Part shown: positions 38,010-51,379 of the stretch, in pieces
Layout: the number at the start of each line of letters is the position of its first letter
Numbering within the stretch: position 1 is the stretch's first letter
NCBI RefSeq assembly: GCF_900090045.1
Contig: NC_041782.1
Coordinates: forward strand, 2,695,001-2,759,000
DNA: 64,000 nucleotides
Reading direction: 5' to 3'
DNA from: Plasmodium malariae
Lineage: Eukaryota; Apicomplexa; Aconoidasida; Haemosporida; Plasmodiidae
Notes under the pieces: generated by a model
What the model saw: only the letters and a program-made list of their open reading frames with translations
What the model was told of the DNA's origin: nothing
Database searches by the model: none
Made by a program: the position numbers and the translations under genes

Positions 38010-40529
38010 TTGTGTATTTTGTTTTATAATGGATATTTTAAAGTTGTAAAAGCTTATATAATATTTTACTAGATATATTTAATATTTTTCAAAAAAATAT
38101 AAGTGCATGAATAACTTAGAACTTGATGTATATATTTTATATATTGTCTATACAACAGTTCTTTAAATTTTTTTTAAAATAAATATAAATGTAGTATTTA
38201 ATGAAGTACAATAAAAAAGTTATAATTAAAAAAAATATTTTCGTAAAAGCTATAATTAAAATACTATTAATTAATATTATTTAAATAAAACAAATAAAAA
38301 ACTATTTAATGAGCACGTTACGGAAATAATTGTGTTAATATTATAATTCACCATACAAAATTTCATTTCGAAAAAAAATTATATATTTATATACATAATG
38401 TATATTGATAAAATATTGCTTTAATTAGGATATAATACGAGAAAAAATTCTAAAAATAAAATATGTATTAGAATATATTTAGAAAATATTTTTAGAACAG
38501 TTATATTTTGATCTATTGTTAAAAAATATACTGTAATATTTTTTTAGAAAATATCTACTATCTTGTAATTATTTTTGAAAATATTTTTTATAAAAATTAT
38601 TAATTAAAAAACAGAAGGAATATATATAGCAGTAACAAAATTATAATATATTATAATTACATTTATATAATATATAGCATTATATTTTGATATAATTTGA
38701 TATAGCTTAATTATTAAATGCTTAGTTGATAAAAAATATTATTGCTTTACATATACATAGTTATATTTTTATTTTATATAAGATATATGACAATTTTATT
38801 TATTATAATATCTTCAATTTTGCTGTAATCTGTGAGGATAATGTACATTTATATTTTAAATCAATAATTCCAATAATATAGTTATATAAATGTATATTAA
38901 AACAATAATATTTGAGCGGTTATTATACCTTATTTTATAAAATTTTCAATAATAAATAATATATGATAAATTAAAAACAATAATAATTAAATTAAAATTT
39001 GATTATTAAAAGTATACATTTTAATTTTTAACATTTTACTAGTATTATTTGAGTACATTATTTTTTTTTATTTCAAGCTGTTTTTTTTTTTATGCACTAA
39101 TGTTATTTGTTTTCTCTTAATATTATATTTATTTTAACATTTCGAAGACTACATTTAAAAATATTGGTAAAGTGCCATATTCTTTAAATGTATTACAACA
39201 AAATCTTTGAATAATCATTTTTTATTAAATAAAATGAAAATTAACAGAAAAAAGAAAAGAGTATAATGAAAGAGTTTTATATTGGATTTATATGAAATAT
39301 TTTATTTATTTATTATTATTTGTTTTTAGATTTTGATATATGTTTACTATAACGTATATAAAATAATATTTATAATTTATAAAAATAATTTTAAAATAAA
39401 ATTTTATAAAGTTAAAATTAAAAAGGCTTCAAAATAAAAGAACAAATAAAATTTATAATTGTGCTATTATATGTAATGTGATGCTGATGGACATGTTCAC
39501 CATAAAAAAAAAAACTAAAAGAATCTTTCCCATTTTACTTTATATTTATATTATATATATATATGTATATATAATTAATAAAAAAATGTAAATAAAATAT
39601 TTTGTATTATATATAACAAATTAATATCTATTTTTTTTATTAAAGAAATTTATAGTGAAAGTACTTATTTTTGTATAGTGGTAAGTAAAAAGAAAAAAAA
39701 GGAATAAGTGTCATTGTTAATTTTTTAGTTATTCTACGCTTACCATTTTGCATTATTTTATTAAGTTAATGTATTTTTTAATTATAGAATAATTAGTTTA
39801 ATATTAAAAAAAACTAAAATTCAAAGTTTTATGTATGTGCATGTATTTCTTATAAAGAAGAAAAATAAAATAGAATAAAACAAAGAAGCAAATAATAAAG
39901 TGGATACAATTATACTTTATTTTTAAAATATAACCTAAAAAGAAAACTTTAATTATGATCGTGTCATATTTAAAATATATAAAATAGAAATAATTAATAT
40001 GTGTATTAAATAATTTAATTTTATTTATCATTTAAATATTCTTTAAAAATATGAGTATTTCATGTAATATTTAAACTAGAAATAAGTAGAAAAGTTTGTT
40101 TAGTTGTATTTTTTCGATGGTTTAATCATTTTGTTTGTAGAGGAATTATAACATTATACTATAGTTACATCAAATATCAGTAGAAATAGTGATATTTTTG
40201 TATTTCAAAAATCATGGTTTATTTCTGAAAAAAAATAAAACAAAACAAAATAGACATGAAAATAAAATTTCTAAAAAATATATTTTTTAATTTTATCTGA
40301 ATTTTGTTTTTATTTATGTTATTTATTTTTTATGTATAAAGGTAATTTTTTTATTCCAGAAATTATGTATTATAGAAAAATAAACTTTCTAATAAATTTT
40401 GGATTAGTTCCTGCACTAATTTGTATAGATTATATTAAAAATATATTAACGGATATTAAGTAAAAATATAAAGAAATATTACTATATAATTATTGTATTT
40501 TTCTTCTTTATGTTATCATTTAAAACACA

Positions 40530-40568
<39 letters not shown>

Positions 40569-41047
40569 AATAATTAATATCTATAAACTAAAATATATGA
40601 TTAAAATGTTAGAAGAGTTTAAATAAAGATTTTTAATTAAATAGAATTATGATCATTATAATGAACAGTTACTTTTATACGAAATTTATGTGTAATATGG
40701 AAAAATGTCACGAAAAAAAAAATCAAGTTCCTTCTCATCATAAAATTTTATTAGTTTGTCCATTGTAGATGATGTTGTCAATGTAATAATAATATGATAT
40801 AGTATAATTAAAATATTCATACTTGGTTTTTTTCTTTTTGTTTATTATTTTTTGTTTTTTTATTTTTGCTGTTGTTTGCTTCATTTTTGTAAGCAGAATT
40901 TTCTTATTATGAGGTAAAACACATTATGAATTTATAAAATATATTTTTAAGTCTTATTTTTATTTCCAGATTAGAAAAACTATAAACCAGGGGAACAATA
41001 GGAACTTTTAAATAGATTACAAAAATATTATATAAAAAGAAAAATAC
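38010..41047. other. AT-rich intergenic region
   Basis: Very A/T-rich DNA with no supported gene. Short hydrophobic open frames on the minus strand (39804-40031 and 40907-41191) look like chance frames; the second is antisense to the relic beginning at 41048. A (TA)n run lies at about 40538-40564. Confidence 0.65.
40538..40564. repeat. (TA)n microsatellite
   Basis: An uninterrupted TA dinucleotide run of about 27 bases in intergenic DNA. Confidence 0.85.
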
Positions 41048-41413
41048 ATGAGGGAAAATGAAGCAAAAAATGCAATTTTGAAAAAGCAGACACCTGAATA
41101 AGTTTGATATGGAAATAGAGAAAACGAAGAAAAGAAAAAAAAAAATAAATAGAAAAAATAAACCTACATTAGAAAAGATTATATTAAACAATAATTTAAA
41201 GAATATAGAAGGACTAATTAAATTAAAAGATATAAGGAAAAACTTAAATAAAAATATAAAAAATTAAAACACAAATTAAGGGCTGTAAATCGGAATAGAT
41301 TTACTACTGAAAAAATAAGTTATACTTTAAAATCCTTCAGCAAATATATTTTTAGAATTGTGCATTGGATATACCGTGCTATAAAGATGAAAATAAAAAA
41401 GACCAAAATTTAA
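41048..41413 (+). pseudogene. Lysine-rich coding relic in three pieces, unidentified
   Basis: Three coding-like pieces follow in order. 41048-41101 reads MRENEAKNAILKKQTPE. 41109-41267 (52 aa) contains MEIEKTKKRKKKINRKNKPT, LEKIILNNNLKNIEGLIKLK and DIRKNLNKNIKN. 41282-41413 reads AVNRNRFTTEKISYTLKSFS then KYIFRIVHWIYRAIKMKIKK before TAA. The first and third are in the same frame; the middle is in another. The region is rich in A on the + strand and unusually G/C-containing for an intergenic stretch. It looks like a highly basic protein or exon broken by frameshifts, possibly a tail exon of a surface-protein family. No family is recognised. Confidence 0.45.
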
Positions 41414-44400
41414 TTAAAATATTTATAATAAAATACATTTATGCGATTTACAAATATTACTTGCTGAATCACTTTTGATATTATTAATCTTGTTTCTTTG
41501 TTTCAAAAAGACACTTTATAAAGTTTTCATTTTTGCTAGTATATGTCATGTAACATTTACATAACTTTACTAGAACATTAAAATAGGATGTCATCAAAAA
41601 GAAGAGTTAGCTTTATTTTTAAGCATAACATATTTCAGCAAAAAGTTATTTATTACATAGTATAAAACAATATATAGTACTATTACTAATAATACACCGT
41701 AGATGTATATTCAGAAAATATGTAACCATTATAAAATCAGCAAGATATACTTAAATGTTTTGATATACAGTAAGATGATTAATGTGAATTATAAAATTTT
41801 AATATATTCTGATATATTATCTTCCTATTTGTTTTATATAGTATTTTTTTAAACTGCGTAAATGTTGTTATATATATATATATATGTATGCATTTAATAA
41901 TAATAATCATTTATGATATATATATTTATTTAGTAACAACTTAAATATATCGAGAATAAGATTAAATTATTTATATATGATACGTATATTTGGATAAATA
42001 TGAGCAATTAATTTAAAATGCCGCTAATATTTTTATTGGATATAAAAATAAAAAAAAATATATAGGAAAAAATAAGTTTTGCTAAAAATAAACATCTCAA
42101 TTAGTTACATGAGTACGCGGAAATCTTTTATTAAATAAAAAGTTATATTTATAAATAGTTCGTATCATTATGTATTTCTCATAATATACAGCACTATTAA
42201 TTAAAATACACTTTTATATTTTTTTGTATAAATGGAAATTTGTAATATTCGAAAATTAAGAGAAAGATAAGTAATGGAATATATTGTGGTTATGAACCGA
42301 TTATCTTTCCAAATACATTATATTTATAATATATATAAATATATATTTAACATGTATATAAAAGCATAAAATAAAAAAATAATTATCTTATTTTAAGGTC
42401 AGTGCCACAGGATAGTATGAATCACATGGCGTAATTAAAAATATAATATGATTTTTATTTTAATTTATAATTTATTTTTTAGAACAGTAATATAATTTGT
42501 CATATTAATAAGAATTTACTATTGCATAATAAAAAAATATATTTAATATATAATATTTTTGATTTTTTTATGTTTATTTCATTTAGATTTGTATGATTTT
42601 TTTAATACAATATATTATTTTTCGTAGTAAAAATTTATATATAAATAAAATATAAACCATTGTTTCTTTCATTTATAGAATTTTCAAGGAAAAAAACTAT
42701 ATATCGAATATTTATCTAAATTATAATATATTATCCTTAACATTTCGTAACGATTATATCTTATATCGTAGGCAATTTTATTTAAAATTCTTTTAAATTA
42801 TCATAATTATTAAAGGTGTTTGTATACAATGTTTACTTTTATATATTTTTTTTTCTTTTAAATATGCATAATTTGTCAAAGATATAAATTTTTTTATATT
42901 TGGAAAAAAAAAAAAATAGAAAATAACGAAAATAAATGAACTCTTATTTTTAAAAAATTTACTTTTAGTAATAATAAATAAAATATATTTATATAAATTA
43001 TATAGTAATTATTAGGTTTTATTTATAATTATTAAGTATAAAATTATAAAACCACTAATTTGGATTTACCCTTTAAATATATCTATCATAAATTTTGTTT
43101 TTTTGCATCATAAAAGAATGAATTTATAAATACTAAAAGAACAGGCAAGTTAAATATATATCATCTATAATTATTTTCTAAATTGGGATTATATATCATT
43201 ACAGTTAAATGAAAAATTAAAAATATTTATCAATTTATTATTGTTCTTTATTATTGTGTTAATTAATAATTAAAATATTTAATTAAATTTATATTAAACT
43301 GAAAATTTATATATAAATATAGTATACTATTTTTCAATTATTATGTCATTAAAATATTAAATAAATGAATCAAATTGAATCACATATCAAAAGATAGTAT
43401 GCACAAATCCTTTTTTTTACATATGTATAGTAGTGAATTTCAAAAAATGTGACATATATCTACAAAAATTTATATCTACATTAAAAAAAACTAAAACAAA
43501 TCTATAATTCATACAACGGTTTAATCATGTATAGGTATTTATTTATGCATTGGAGATATATCTTATTGTTGTCTATAAATGTTTTAAGTTTTCATTTTAT
43601 TTTAGGAATATATAAATATACATAGAATTTATATTAACTATTAGTAAATCCTTCGTATATATAATTTATATTTTTTTTAATAAAATAAAAGTAAAAAAAT
43701 AAGAATTTTTTTCATATGCAATGCATAAGTATAATATTAATTTTTAATTTATTTTTCAAAGGTCAGTTCTCGGACGATTTCTAAGAAAAATTCAAAATTT
43801 ATTCATGTTAATTTAATTTTAGTAGTAATTAAATGTATGGAATTATTAATTTTGTGTAGTACTCTTCTTTTCCAATAAGTAGTAGGATACCAATATTTAT
43901 TAATTTATTTTTTATATAAGTAATTTTGATTTAATTATATTTTATAAATATTGCTATAATCTATATACTATAGTAAATTAATGAAACAATAATTTTTTTT
44001 ATTTTTATTGTTCACAAAATTATATAAACCTATTTTCTAATTTAGGTTATTCTGATATTTGCACATATTATACAAGTTTTAAATTTTTTATTTTTTAATG
44101 CTTACATATATATACATTTAATTTAAAAAAGTAGTAATTAGATACATTCATTTACATGCATTCCTTTTAGAAATAATGATATAATTTAAAGTGTAATAAA
44201 AATTATAATTTTCAAGAATAATTATAAAAAAATAAAAAATCACTTTTTTTATACACATAAAACATTTATTTTTACTTATGATATGTAGTATATTAGTAAA
44301 AGGTTTTTTGAAATATATAAAAGATAATATAAGAATGAAAATGCCCATGTACTAACTAATGTAAATAATATAATTAATATAATACATAAAATTATAAGTA

Positions 44401-44982
44401 GTATTATTTTTTACATTTATTATTAATATTATAATATTGTTATAATAATCAATATTATATTAGCTATAAAAATGTTTTCCAAGTATAATGTATATAATAT
44501 TATAAGTATTAATAAGAAAACATTTTAAATATTAGAAATTATGTTATCAATATGCATAGAAGTGTATTATTTCAATTCTCTACACTATAACAAGGAAATA
44601 CATCAAAAAATTAAAAAATGATATATATATATACATATTTTATTCTAAAAGTAATCAAAAAACAAGTTATTTAATTAATTTGTTATATTAAATAAACAAA
44701 TAATGTATTTTGAATATTTTTCAATAATTCAATTTATATTATTTTAGTAAATTTTAGTTTTTCGTATATAACATTAAGATAAAAACTTTACATTATATTT
44801 CTAAAGTTAATTTTCAGTCAATTCGTTGTAAAAAAACTAGTGTTATATATATTTTATTTCATTTTTATGAAAATAGAAAAAAGTTAAATAAATAATTATA
44901 TGGTTTTTTGTCATTAACAGTGTATTTTATTATTTCTAACTGATTATATAATTAATATATTACATTATTAAGATTATACAAC
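41414..44982. other. AT-rich intergenic region
   Basis: No supported gene is seen. The last several hundred bases are the 5' flank of the fam-m pseudogene and include the block at 44571-44589. A short minus-strand frame at 44148-44348 is F/I/K-rich and not supported. Confidence 0.65.
44571..44589 (+). promoter_or_regulatory. Conserved upstream block of fam-m type genes
   Basis: ATTCTCTAC followed by ACTATA lies about 400 bp before the aligned start of the fam-m pseudogene. It is the closest match to the block before the intact gene at 56003 (ATTCTCTACATTCTATA). Confidence 0.35.
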
Positions 44983-46012
44983 AAGAAACAAAATATTACG
45001 ATACTTTTATTTATTAAAATTTTTGTGTTTATCCTTTCAACTTGGATATCCATTTTAACAATGATTTGGTATAATAATATTATTTAACCATATTTTACAT
45101 ATTCCTATATTTGATTTTTTATGTTTGTTAATAATATTTTTTTATGATGATATCATTTATCTTTAAATTACAAATGTTATCTTCGTTTTTTCAATGTATG
45201 TATAATATATATTGTAGGAATAAATGCATCCTTATTAGAAAATTAGGTTTAAGGAATTGTAGATTATTAGCAAAATGCAAGAGATATAATGATCAATTTA
45301 TTAGAGTTTTTATAGAAGATATACCACATAATGAAGAGTGCGAAAAAAAAGATATATATTATAATAAAAAAGACATTATAACAATGAAAAAACAAACGTA
45401 TAGAAATACATTAAATTATGCTAGTGAGAACAAAAAGGCTACGAAAAATAAATCTTGTATATTTGAAACAAAATAATATACTCATTTAAAGAAAAAAATA
45501 TTTAAAGAACTAGACTATATGAATTTTCTTAAAAATAACAAAGCAGTGAGTGATAGGATATATAAAAAAATTATATTTAAAAAGTGCGGACTACAGGTTC
45601 TTTTACCTTCCTTGCTGTTTTTGTTTTTCTTGATAGTATTCATAGTAGAATTAGCACTAGGTTTGTCAGGTAAAGATTGTTTATTGTCTTACTTCGGTTT
45701 GAAAAAACTCATTTAGAAAAATTAGTAAATTAGAGTGAGGGACCATTATATACATTTGTAAGTGTGTTGAAAAAGATAACTGTTTTTTGGAAGTACTCGG
45801 AAATTTTGGATTCTTGGCCAACATGTACGTTGTACAGTGATACAACAGTTACTGATGCGTGCATATTAGGTCCAGTGTTCCGTATTTTAATATATACGGT
45901 ACCGTTCGTTATATTAGGTATCACAATTATATCGTGCGTTTTTTATTATCATAAAAACGCTAAGAAATATGAAAAAATTAAGTGCAGAAAAAGTAAAATA
46001 TGTAGTAAATAA
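44983..46012 (+). pseudogene. fam-m: fam-m pseudogene
   Basis: Relic exons 44983-45068 and about 45218-46012 align along a whole fam-m gene. Four defects are visible. The start ATG is replaced by AAG at 44983. One base is missing in exon 1 (TGG ATA TCC where paralogues have TGG ATA TGC CAT). A TAA at 45474-45476 replaces the lysine after FETK. The frame is lost between about 45714 and 45764. Family motifs remain clear: GLRNCRLLAKCK, NKSCIFETK, KKKIFKELDYMNFLKNNK, VSDRIYKKIIFKKCGL, a membrane segment, and after the frameshift a second one ending FYYHKNAKKYEKIK. The donor GT (45069) and acceptor AG (45216-45217) are kept. The intact paralogues at 4685 and 56003 give the expected architecture. 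Confidence 0.88.
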
Positions 46013-47926
46013 TATGTCTCTTTTTATAAAATCATTTCTAGTGTGGAATAATAAGAGTAACATATTTAGTTATATGCTTATTAAAGGTTCCCACAGTTTA
46101 TTATTTTTTTATTTTTGTACACAGTTTCTCGTGATCTTTTTGGTAAACAAAGTAAAAAATTATGACTTAGTTTTTTTTGTAAATTAAAATGTTTTAATAC
46201 CTTGCATTTTATATTTTAAGGTTTTTTTTTAGTATAATTAATTATTTTTTTTTAATAATTGTATTTATATATTTAAATAGATATTTATAAAAAAAAAATG
46301 TGCGTTAAAATTAATATATCTAAAAGGAAAGTACATATAATTTTATTGAAATCGTGTGCTCATATATAGTTGAATTACAAGAAATACTACATTCATAACA
46401 TTATCCTTTCATATATTATTATTATTATTATTAGTTAATTAGGAAAATGCGTTGTGTGTTTTATATTAAAAATAAATGTGTCTTGTTTTGTATTTAATGG
46501 AACTACAGTCATGTATTTTTCTGTATCCTTATACATATAAATATATTATTTTTTTTAGTATAAAAAACTTAATTATTTTTCTGTAAATAATATTTTACGA
46601 GAAATGCATCATGAAATATATTTGTTGTAAAATTATTTTTTATATAAACTTACCTCTTTTTTTTTTTGAAATCTTATGTGAAGTTATAAATATATTATAA
46701 AATAATGTTTTTTATATATATATATTATTCATAATAGTTCAACGAATTATTGTTTCTAAATATTTAAAATTAAATTAGGACTTAAAAACATTTACTATAC
46801 TATTATTGTGATTAATTGTAGTGTTAGTTTAATTTTAGTAGAATGAATTAAATATATATATATTGAAAATTTATTAATATACATTATATATTTTTTATTT
46901 TTACAACAATAAAATTTTAAATTAATAAAATGAACTTGTATATTAATAGATATTGTTTCGTAATTTATTCCTTTTTTTATCTTTGATTTTTTATGGTTAT
47001 ACGCTTATAAAAATGTATTATATATCTATATAAATGAAATTTTTCACTAAGTGTAATGAGAATCAATATGTTCTTTTGTGAAATAATGGAATGATAAGTA
47101 GATAAATATATATACCTATGTTATATTTTTTGATCTTATTTATAAATATATAGTTTATAGTGTTAACGTCATTTTTTGGATATCAAAATATACATATAGT
47201 TTGAAATAACTAGTAATTTCTTCAATAAATTAAGATAATTTAAAAAAAAAAATGAAAGTAAAAAATTGAATTATATTTTTTGGTAATTTATAAGTACGTA
47301 ATACTATTTCTCTTTTTTAGAAAAGTTTTAATAAGATATATAAAAAAGGTTACTATATTTTTTTTATAATATTCAACTAAATAGGTGTAATATATAAGGT
47401 TCAAATGCAGCTGTTCTTAGAGTAATTTTCATTATTAAATTTGGTTCTTTATAGATCCAAATGAAAGTGAAAATATAATATTAATACATGTTTTAGTAAT
47501 AATAATTACACAAATATTAAATAGTATTATTTAATCAATTTTATAACACATAGATATATTTTTCTTGTAGAAGAGTACTTAGGAATTAAGAAAATGAGAC
47601 CCTCATATTTGAAAAATATTGTATTCACAAAATAAATATGTTGCAGTGAGATTTTTAATTGAACGTATATATTTTTTTTTTTTTGTTACTATTCATTATT
47701 ATTATATTTTAATGAAATATTTTTTCCATAAAAATTATATATATATATTATAATTCTACTTTATATTTTTTTTTTCTTTTATGATGTGTTTTAATATTAT
47801 TTTGTTTATAATAATTCTTTATTTATTAGTAGCTGTATTGTAATCTAAAAAGAATAAAAAAATAAAATATAAAATATCTTACTTATATTAAGATAAATTT
47901 TTATTATGTAAAAATTTTAAACATTC

Positions 47927-48247
47927 ATGTGGTTTAAAAAACATATTTGTAATTTATTTATTTATAAAAAAACAATACAATATAAATTATTTCTATATTT
48001 TTTCATCAAAGAAATTACTAAATCTTTCATATACCAATTTTCAATTTTTTTTTATCTATTCTTTTGTATATCACAAAATTATATTGTTAATGTTACTTTT
48101 ATTTGTTATATTAAATTGCTACAAATATTTCTGAAATTATTGGATTGCACAAAATTGTTTTATATGCTAATTTTATTTTTATCTTCGTTCTGTTTTTTTT
48201 CTGATATATTAATATTTTTCAAAATATATATTTCTTTACATTTTTAA
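47927..48247 (+). other. Hydrophobic open frame, 106 codons, doubtful
   Basis: ATG to TAA encodes 106 residues dominated by F, I, L, Y and K, with possible multiple membrane segments (for example SIFFYLFFCISQNYIVNVTF). It is the longest open frame in the window that cannot be tied to a known family. T-rich strand composition produces such frames by chance, and no PEXEL, splice site or homologous motif was seen. I consider it more likely chance than gene. Confidence 0.2.
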
Positions 48248-48255
48248 AAGAATAT

Positions 48256-48279
48256 AAAAAAAAAAAAAAAAAAAAAAAA
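48256..48279. repeat. Poly(A) run of 24
   Basis: A homopolymer A run, one of the longest in the window, immediately after the doubtful open frame. Confidence 0.9.
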
Positions 48280-49122
48280 GCTAATTTGTACATTTTTAAA
48301 ATTTACACTAGATAAAAATAAATTTCATTTAGAATTAGATACAAATTTTACAATTGTAAAAATTATTATACAAAAATATGATAATTATTATGGTACTTTT
48401 AAAAATATATACATAATTTCATAGATTTTTTAATAACTAAAAATTTTATTTCCTTAATATATAAAAATTTATATAAGAAAAAATTGTAGTTAAATAATAA
48501 CGAATATACGATAAAAAAAAAATATTTTTTCCTATCTTCATATTTTTTTTCTATTATTTTTACGGTAACAATAATCAATTTATTTAACTAGAAGGTGGAG
48601 TAATACAAAAATACATGTATAAAATAAGAATTACTTCTTAGAAGGAACACAAAAATTCATAATTATTGTGTGAATATATATTAGTATACATTTTCTACGT
48701 ACAGTTCTTTCTTTTGTATGAATGAAAACATGTTATCACTGAATAAATAATATTTGTTTTCATATCATCTTAATAATTTTCTTCGTATTATATTTTTTTT
48801 TTTAAACTAATTTATAAAAAAAAATTTAATCTTTTTGCTATTAAATAATTAATTTAAATATTATGTACAATTATCATTTATTTTTATTAAATTTTATTTC
48901 TATAATAATCTATATTGAAATTGTTCTAAATTCTAAAATTATTTTGTGTTTGTGAAAAATATATGAAGTATATATATAATAATTCATTTTATAAAGTTTA
49001 AAATAAATTAAATAAATAAAAATAAAATAAAACATGAATGGCTTCTTTTATCATTTTCAACATATAAAACTATAGTTATTTTTTGTATTAGTTAATATAT
49101 AATAAAATTAATGATGTATACA

Positions 49123-49933
49123 ATGAAAAAAAATTTCAATTCCATCATTTTTATTAAAATCTTTATCTTTACTCTTTTATTTTGGATAATTCGTTATAAC
49201 AATGATTTGGTATTATAATAATATTTCGTATAATACTTTATTTTTTGTTACTGAATATTTTATCTTTAAAAATAACATTTTCTTAGCATAGAAACATATG
49301 TTCTTATAAATAATATGTTTACTTTTTTTTTTTTAGAAGAGCTGCAATGGGTTATTGGATGAGAAGTATAAGTTAGATAGAGATTTAAACTTAACTACTA
49401 ATCGACAGTTAGCACATCATTCAGTGAATAGAAATTTTGATGGACGATATAATAAAGTGCTAGATGAAGAACATATATCTAAAAATAAAAAAGATATATT
49501 ATCACAAAACAAAGAATTAAAAGAAAGTGAATTAAAAAGAGAAATACGGCATAAAGTGCATAGAAGTAGTAATTGTTCGTTATCTAGTAGAGCGGATGTA
49601 TTTTGTGAAAAAAAAATATTCAGCGTATTACATTCCATTGACAAAATAAAGAATAACGAAGAAATGACCGAATGGGAAAAGTGTACAGCCATAAATAGAA
49701 AGAAGATAAAATTATTATTAATTCCTGCCTCAGTTTTATTATTGGTATTATTAGTATATTCAAAATTAGGGACTATGTCAAAGGATACAGTTAATATAGG
49801 AAATGCATATTCTTATCTTATCTATATAATTTTTTTAGGTTTTGCATTCGCGATATATTTATCTGTTGCATTAGGCATTATTTATACCTATAGAAAAATT
49901 AAAAAATATAGAATTATAAATAAATATAAGTAA
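49123..49933 (+). CDS. Exported-type two-membrane-segment protein, fam-m related
   Basis: Exons 49123-49209 and 49337-49933, phase 0 (AAT GAT TTG before GTATTA; TTTTTAG before AAG AGC), give 227 aa. Exon 1 is 29 codons, MKKNFNSIIFIKIFIFTLLF and onward. In-frame ATGs at 49111 and 49114 could extend it by three or four residues; 49123 was chosen to match the 29-codon exon of paralogues. Exon 2 begins KSCNGLLDEKYKLDRDL and has a PEXEL-like RQLAH (52-56; fifth residue H). A charged middle is followed by FCEKKIFSVLHSIDKI, where fam-m has FEKKIFKELDY. Two membrane segments (LLLIPASVLLLVLLVY and LIYIIFLGFAFAIYLSVALG) precede a basic tail IYTYRKIKKYRIINKYK. The core differs from fam-m although the leader exon and tail agree. 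Function unknown. Confidence 0.82.
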
Positions 49934-51379
49934 CAAATTTATAATAATGGTAGGGTTCATTTATAAAAAAAACTTTTAAATTCCAAAAAATAGTTATGTA
50001 GCATTCTTAAGAATATTATGCTCACAAGAAGAGTACATGAAGTTACATTATTTTTATAATACCACCTGAACTTGCATATTTGTTTTTATATAAAATATAA
50101 TAATATATATTCATAACCTTTATTGAATTTGATTGATTTATTTTATAAATTTGTATTTTAATATTTTCCTTGTGTTTAATTTAATACATCGATCATACAA
50201 TATATATTATTTTAATTATATTTTTGTTTGTAAAATATATGTATGTTTCATAAAATTCATAAAAAATCAGCTTTTATTATAATTGTGTTAAATTGGTAGG
50301 AAATTCATGTTATTACATTAGAATGTGCACTTATTTTGTTTCCATTTCCTTTATTCTTTTTAGTAAAATAGGATTATTTCGTCATTCAATTAAAAAAAGA
50401 ATCTATGATATTTTTATAAATTAAATGTAGATGTCTTTTCTTAATAATATATAATAAATAAATAGTATTTATTTAATTTTGTAATAAAATTGTAATTTAT
50501 ATGTAATATAATGTTTATTATGTTAAATATATTAATATATGTATTTGGAACAAAATGATTTTTAAGGATTGTTTAAATTTTTTAAGGTTTTAAATTATTA
50601 GTTATAAATGTGTAACAGTATCATATTTTTTCAAAAAATATGTTAGTTGTTTTTGGTAAATAATTTGCGGGAACATTAATAAACGTAACTAAATAAAAAA
50701 TTAATATTCTAAATAATATGATTCCATAAAATGTTATTTTAATTCAATGTATAAAAATTACTTGAATATATATTGTAAAGAAGAATTATAAATATATATT
50801 CCACTTCCATTTTTGTTTTTTCTTAACTGCCACATATGAGCGTACCAGTGAAAAAGGATTAAACGTTTATTAACTCTTCCTGTAGTAATGTACCTTATTT
50901 TGTTTCGTAATAATCATCATTTTTCTGTTTATACTACTATGTAGTTTTGTATACAAGTGTGAAAAAAGTAGTGTTATTAATGATTACATATATTTAAAAA
51001 TGTGCAAAAATATGTTTATTATTACCAATATTTTGATACTAATAATACATTTTTTTTTTAAATAATAAAAATGAATATAGGCTTATTTCATTTGTGCTTT
51101 ATTTACAATTATGTCCTTTTAATTTTATTAATTTTATACGTTATAATACGATTGAAGAGACGTATAATAATACATCTATAAAATATACTTTTTAAAAAGG
51201 AATAAATGTAGGATTATGTTCTCAGTATACGCGTGAAAACTTTATATATTTAGATTTAGTAAATGCAGTACTCTTCCTTATGAATTGTAATATATATGAA
51301 AATTATGTTTACCATTTGTTTCAGTTGTCTGGGTTATATACGTTAATATTTCTATTTGTTGGCAATGAAACTATAAATA
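49934..51379. other. AT-rich intergenic region
   Basis: This is the 3' flank of the exported-type gene. A short coding-like scrap near 50830-50880 (TATYERTSEKGLNVY) is isolated and not called. Confidence 0.6.

Larger units (their letters stand above)
46013..49122. other. Intergenic region with one hydrophobic open frame
   Basis: This is the 3' flank of the pseudogene, then A/T-rich DNA. It includes the open frame at 47927-48247 listed separately, a 24-base A run at 48256-48279, and the 5' flank of the gene at 49123. Confidence 0.6.

Noticed and set aside
40907..41191. 94-codon minus-strand hydrophobic frame
   Set aside because: It lies antisense to the lysine-rich relic; its F/L/I content is the mirror of lysine codons.
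49417..49692. Minus-strand 91-codon frame within the gene at 49123
   Set aside because: Antisense shadow of the exported-type exon 2.
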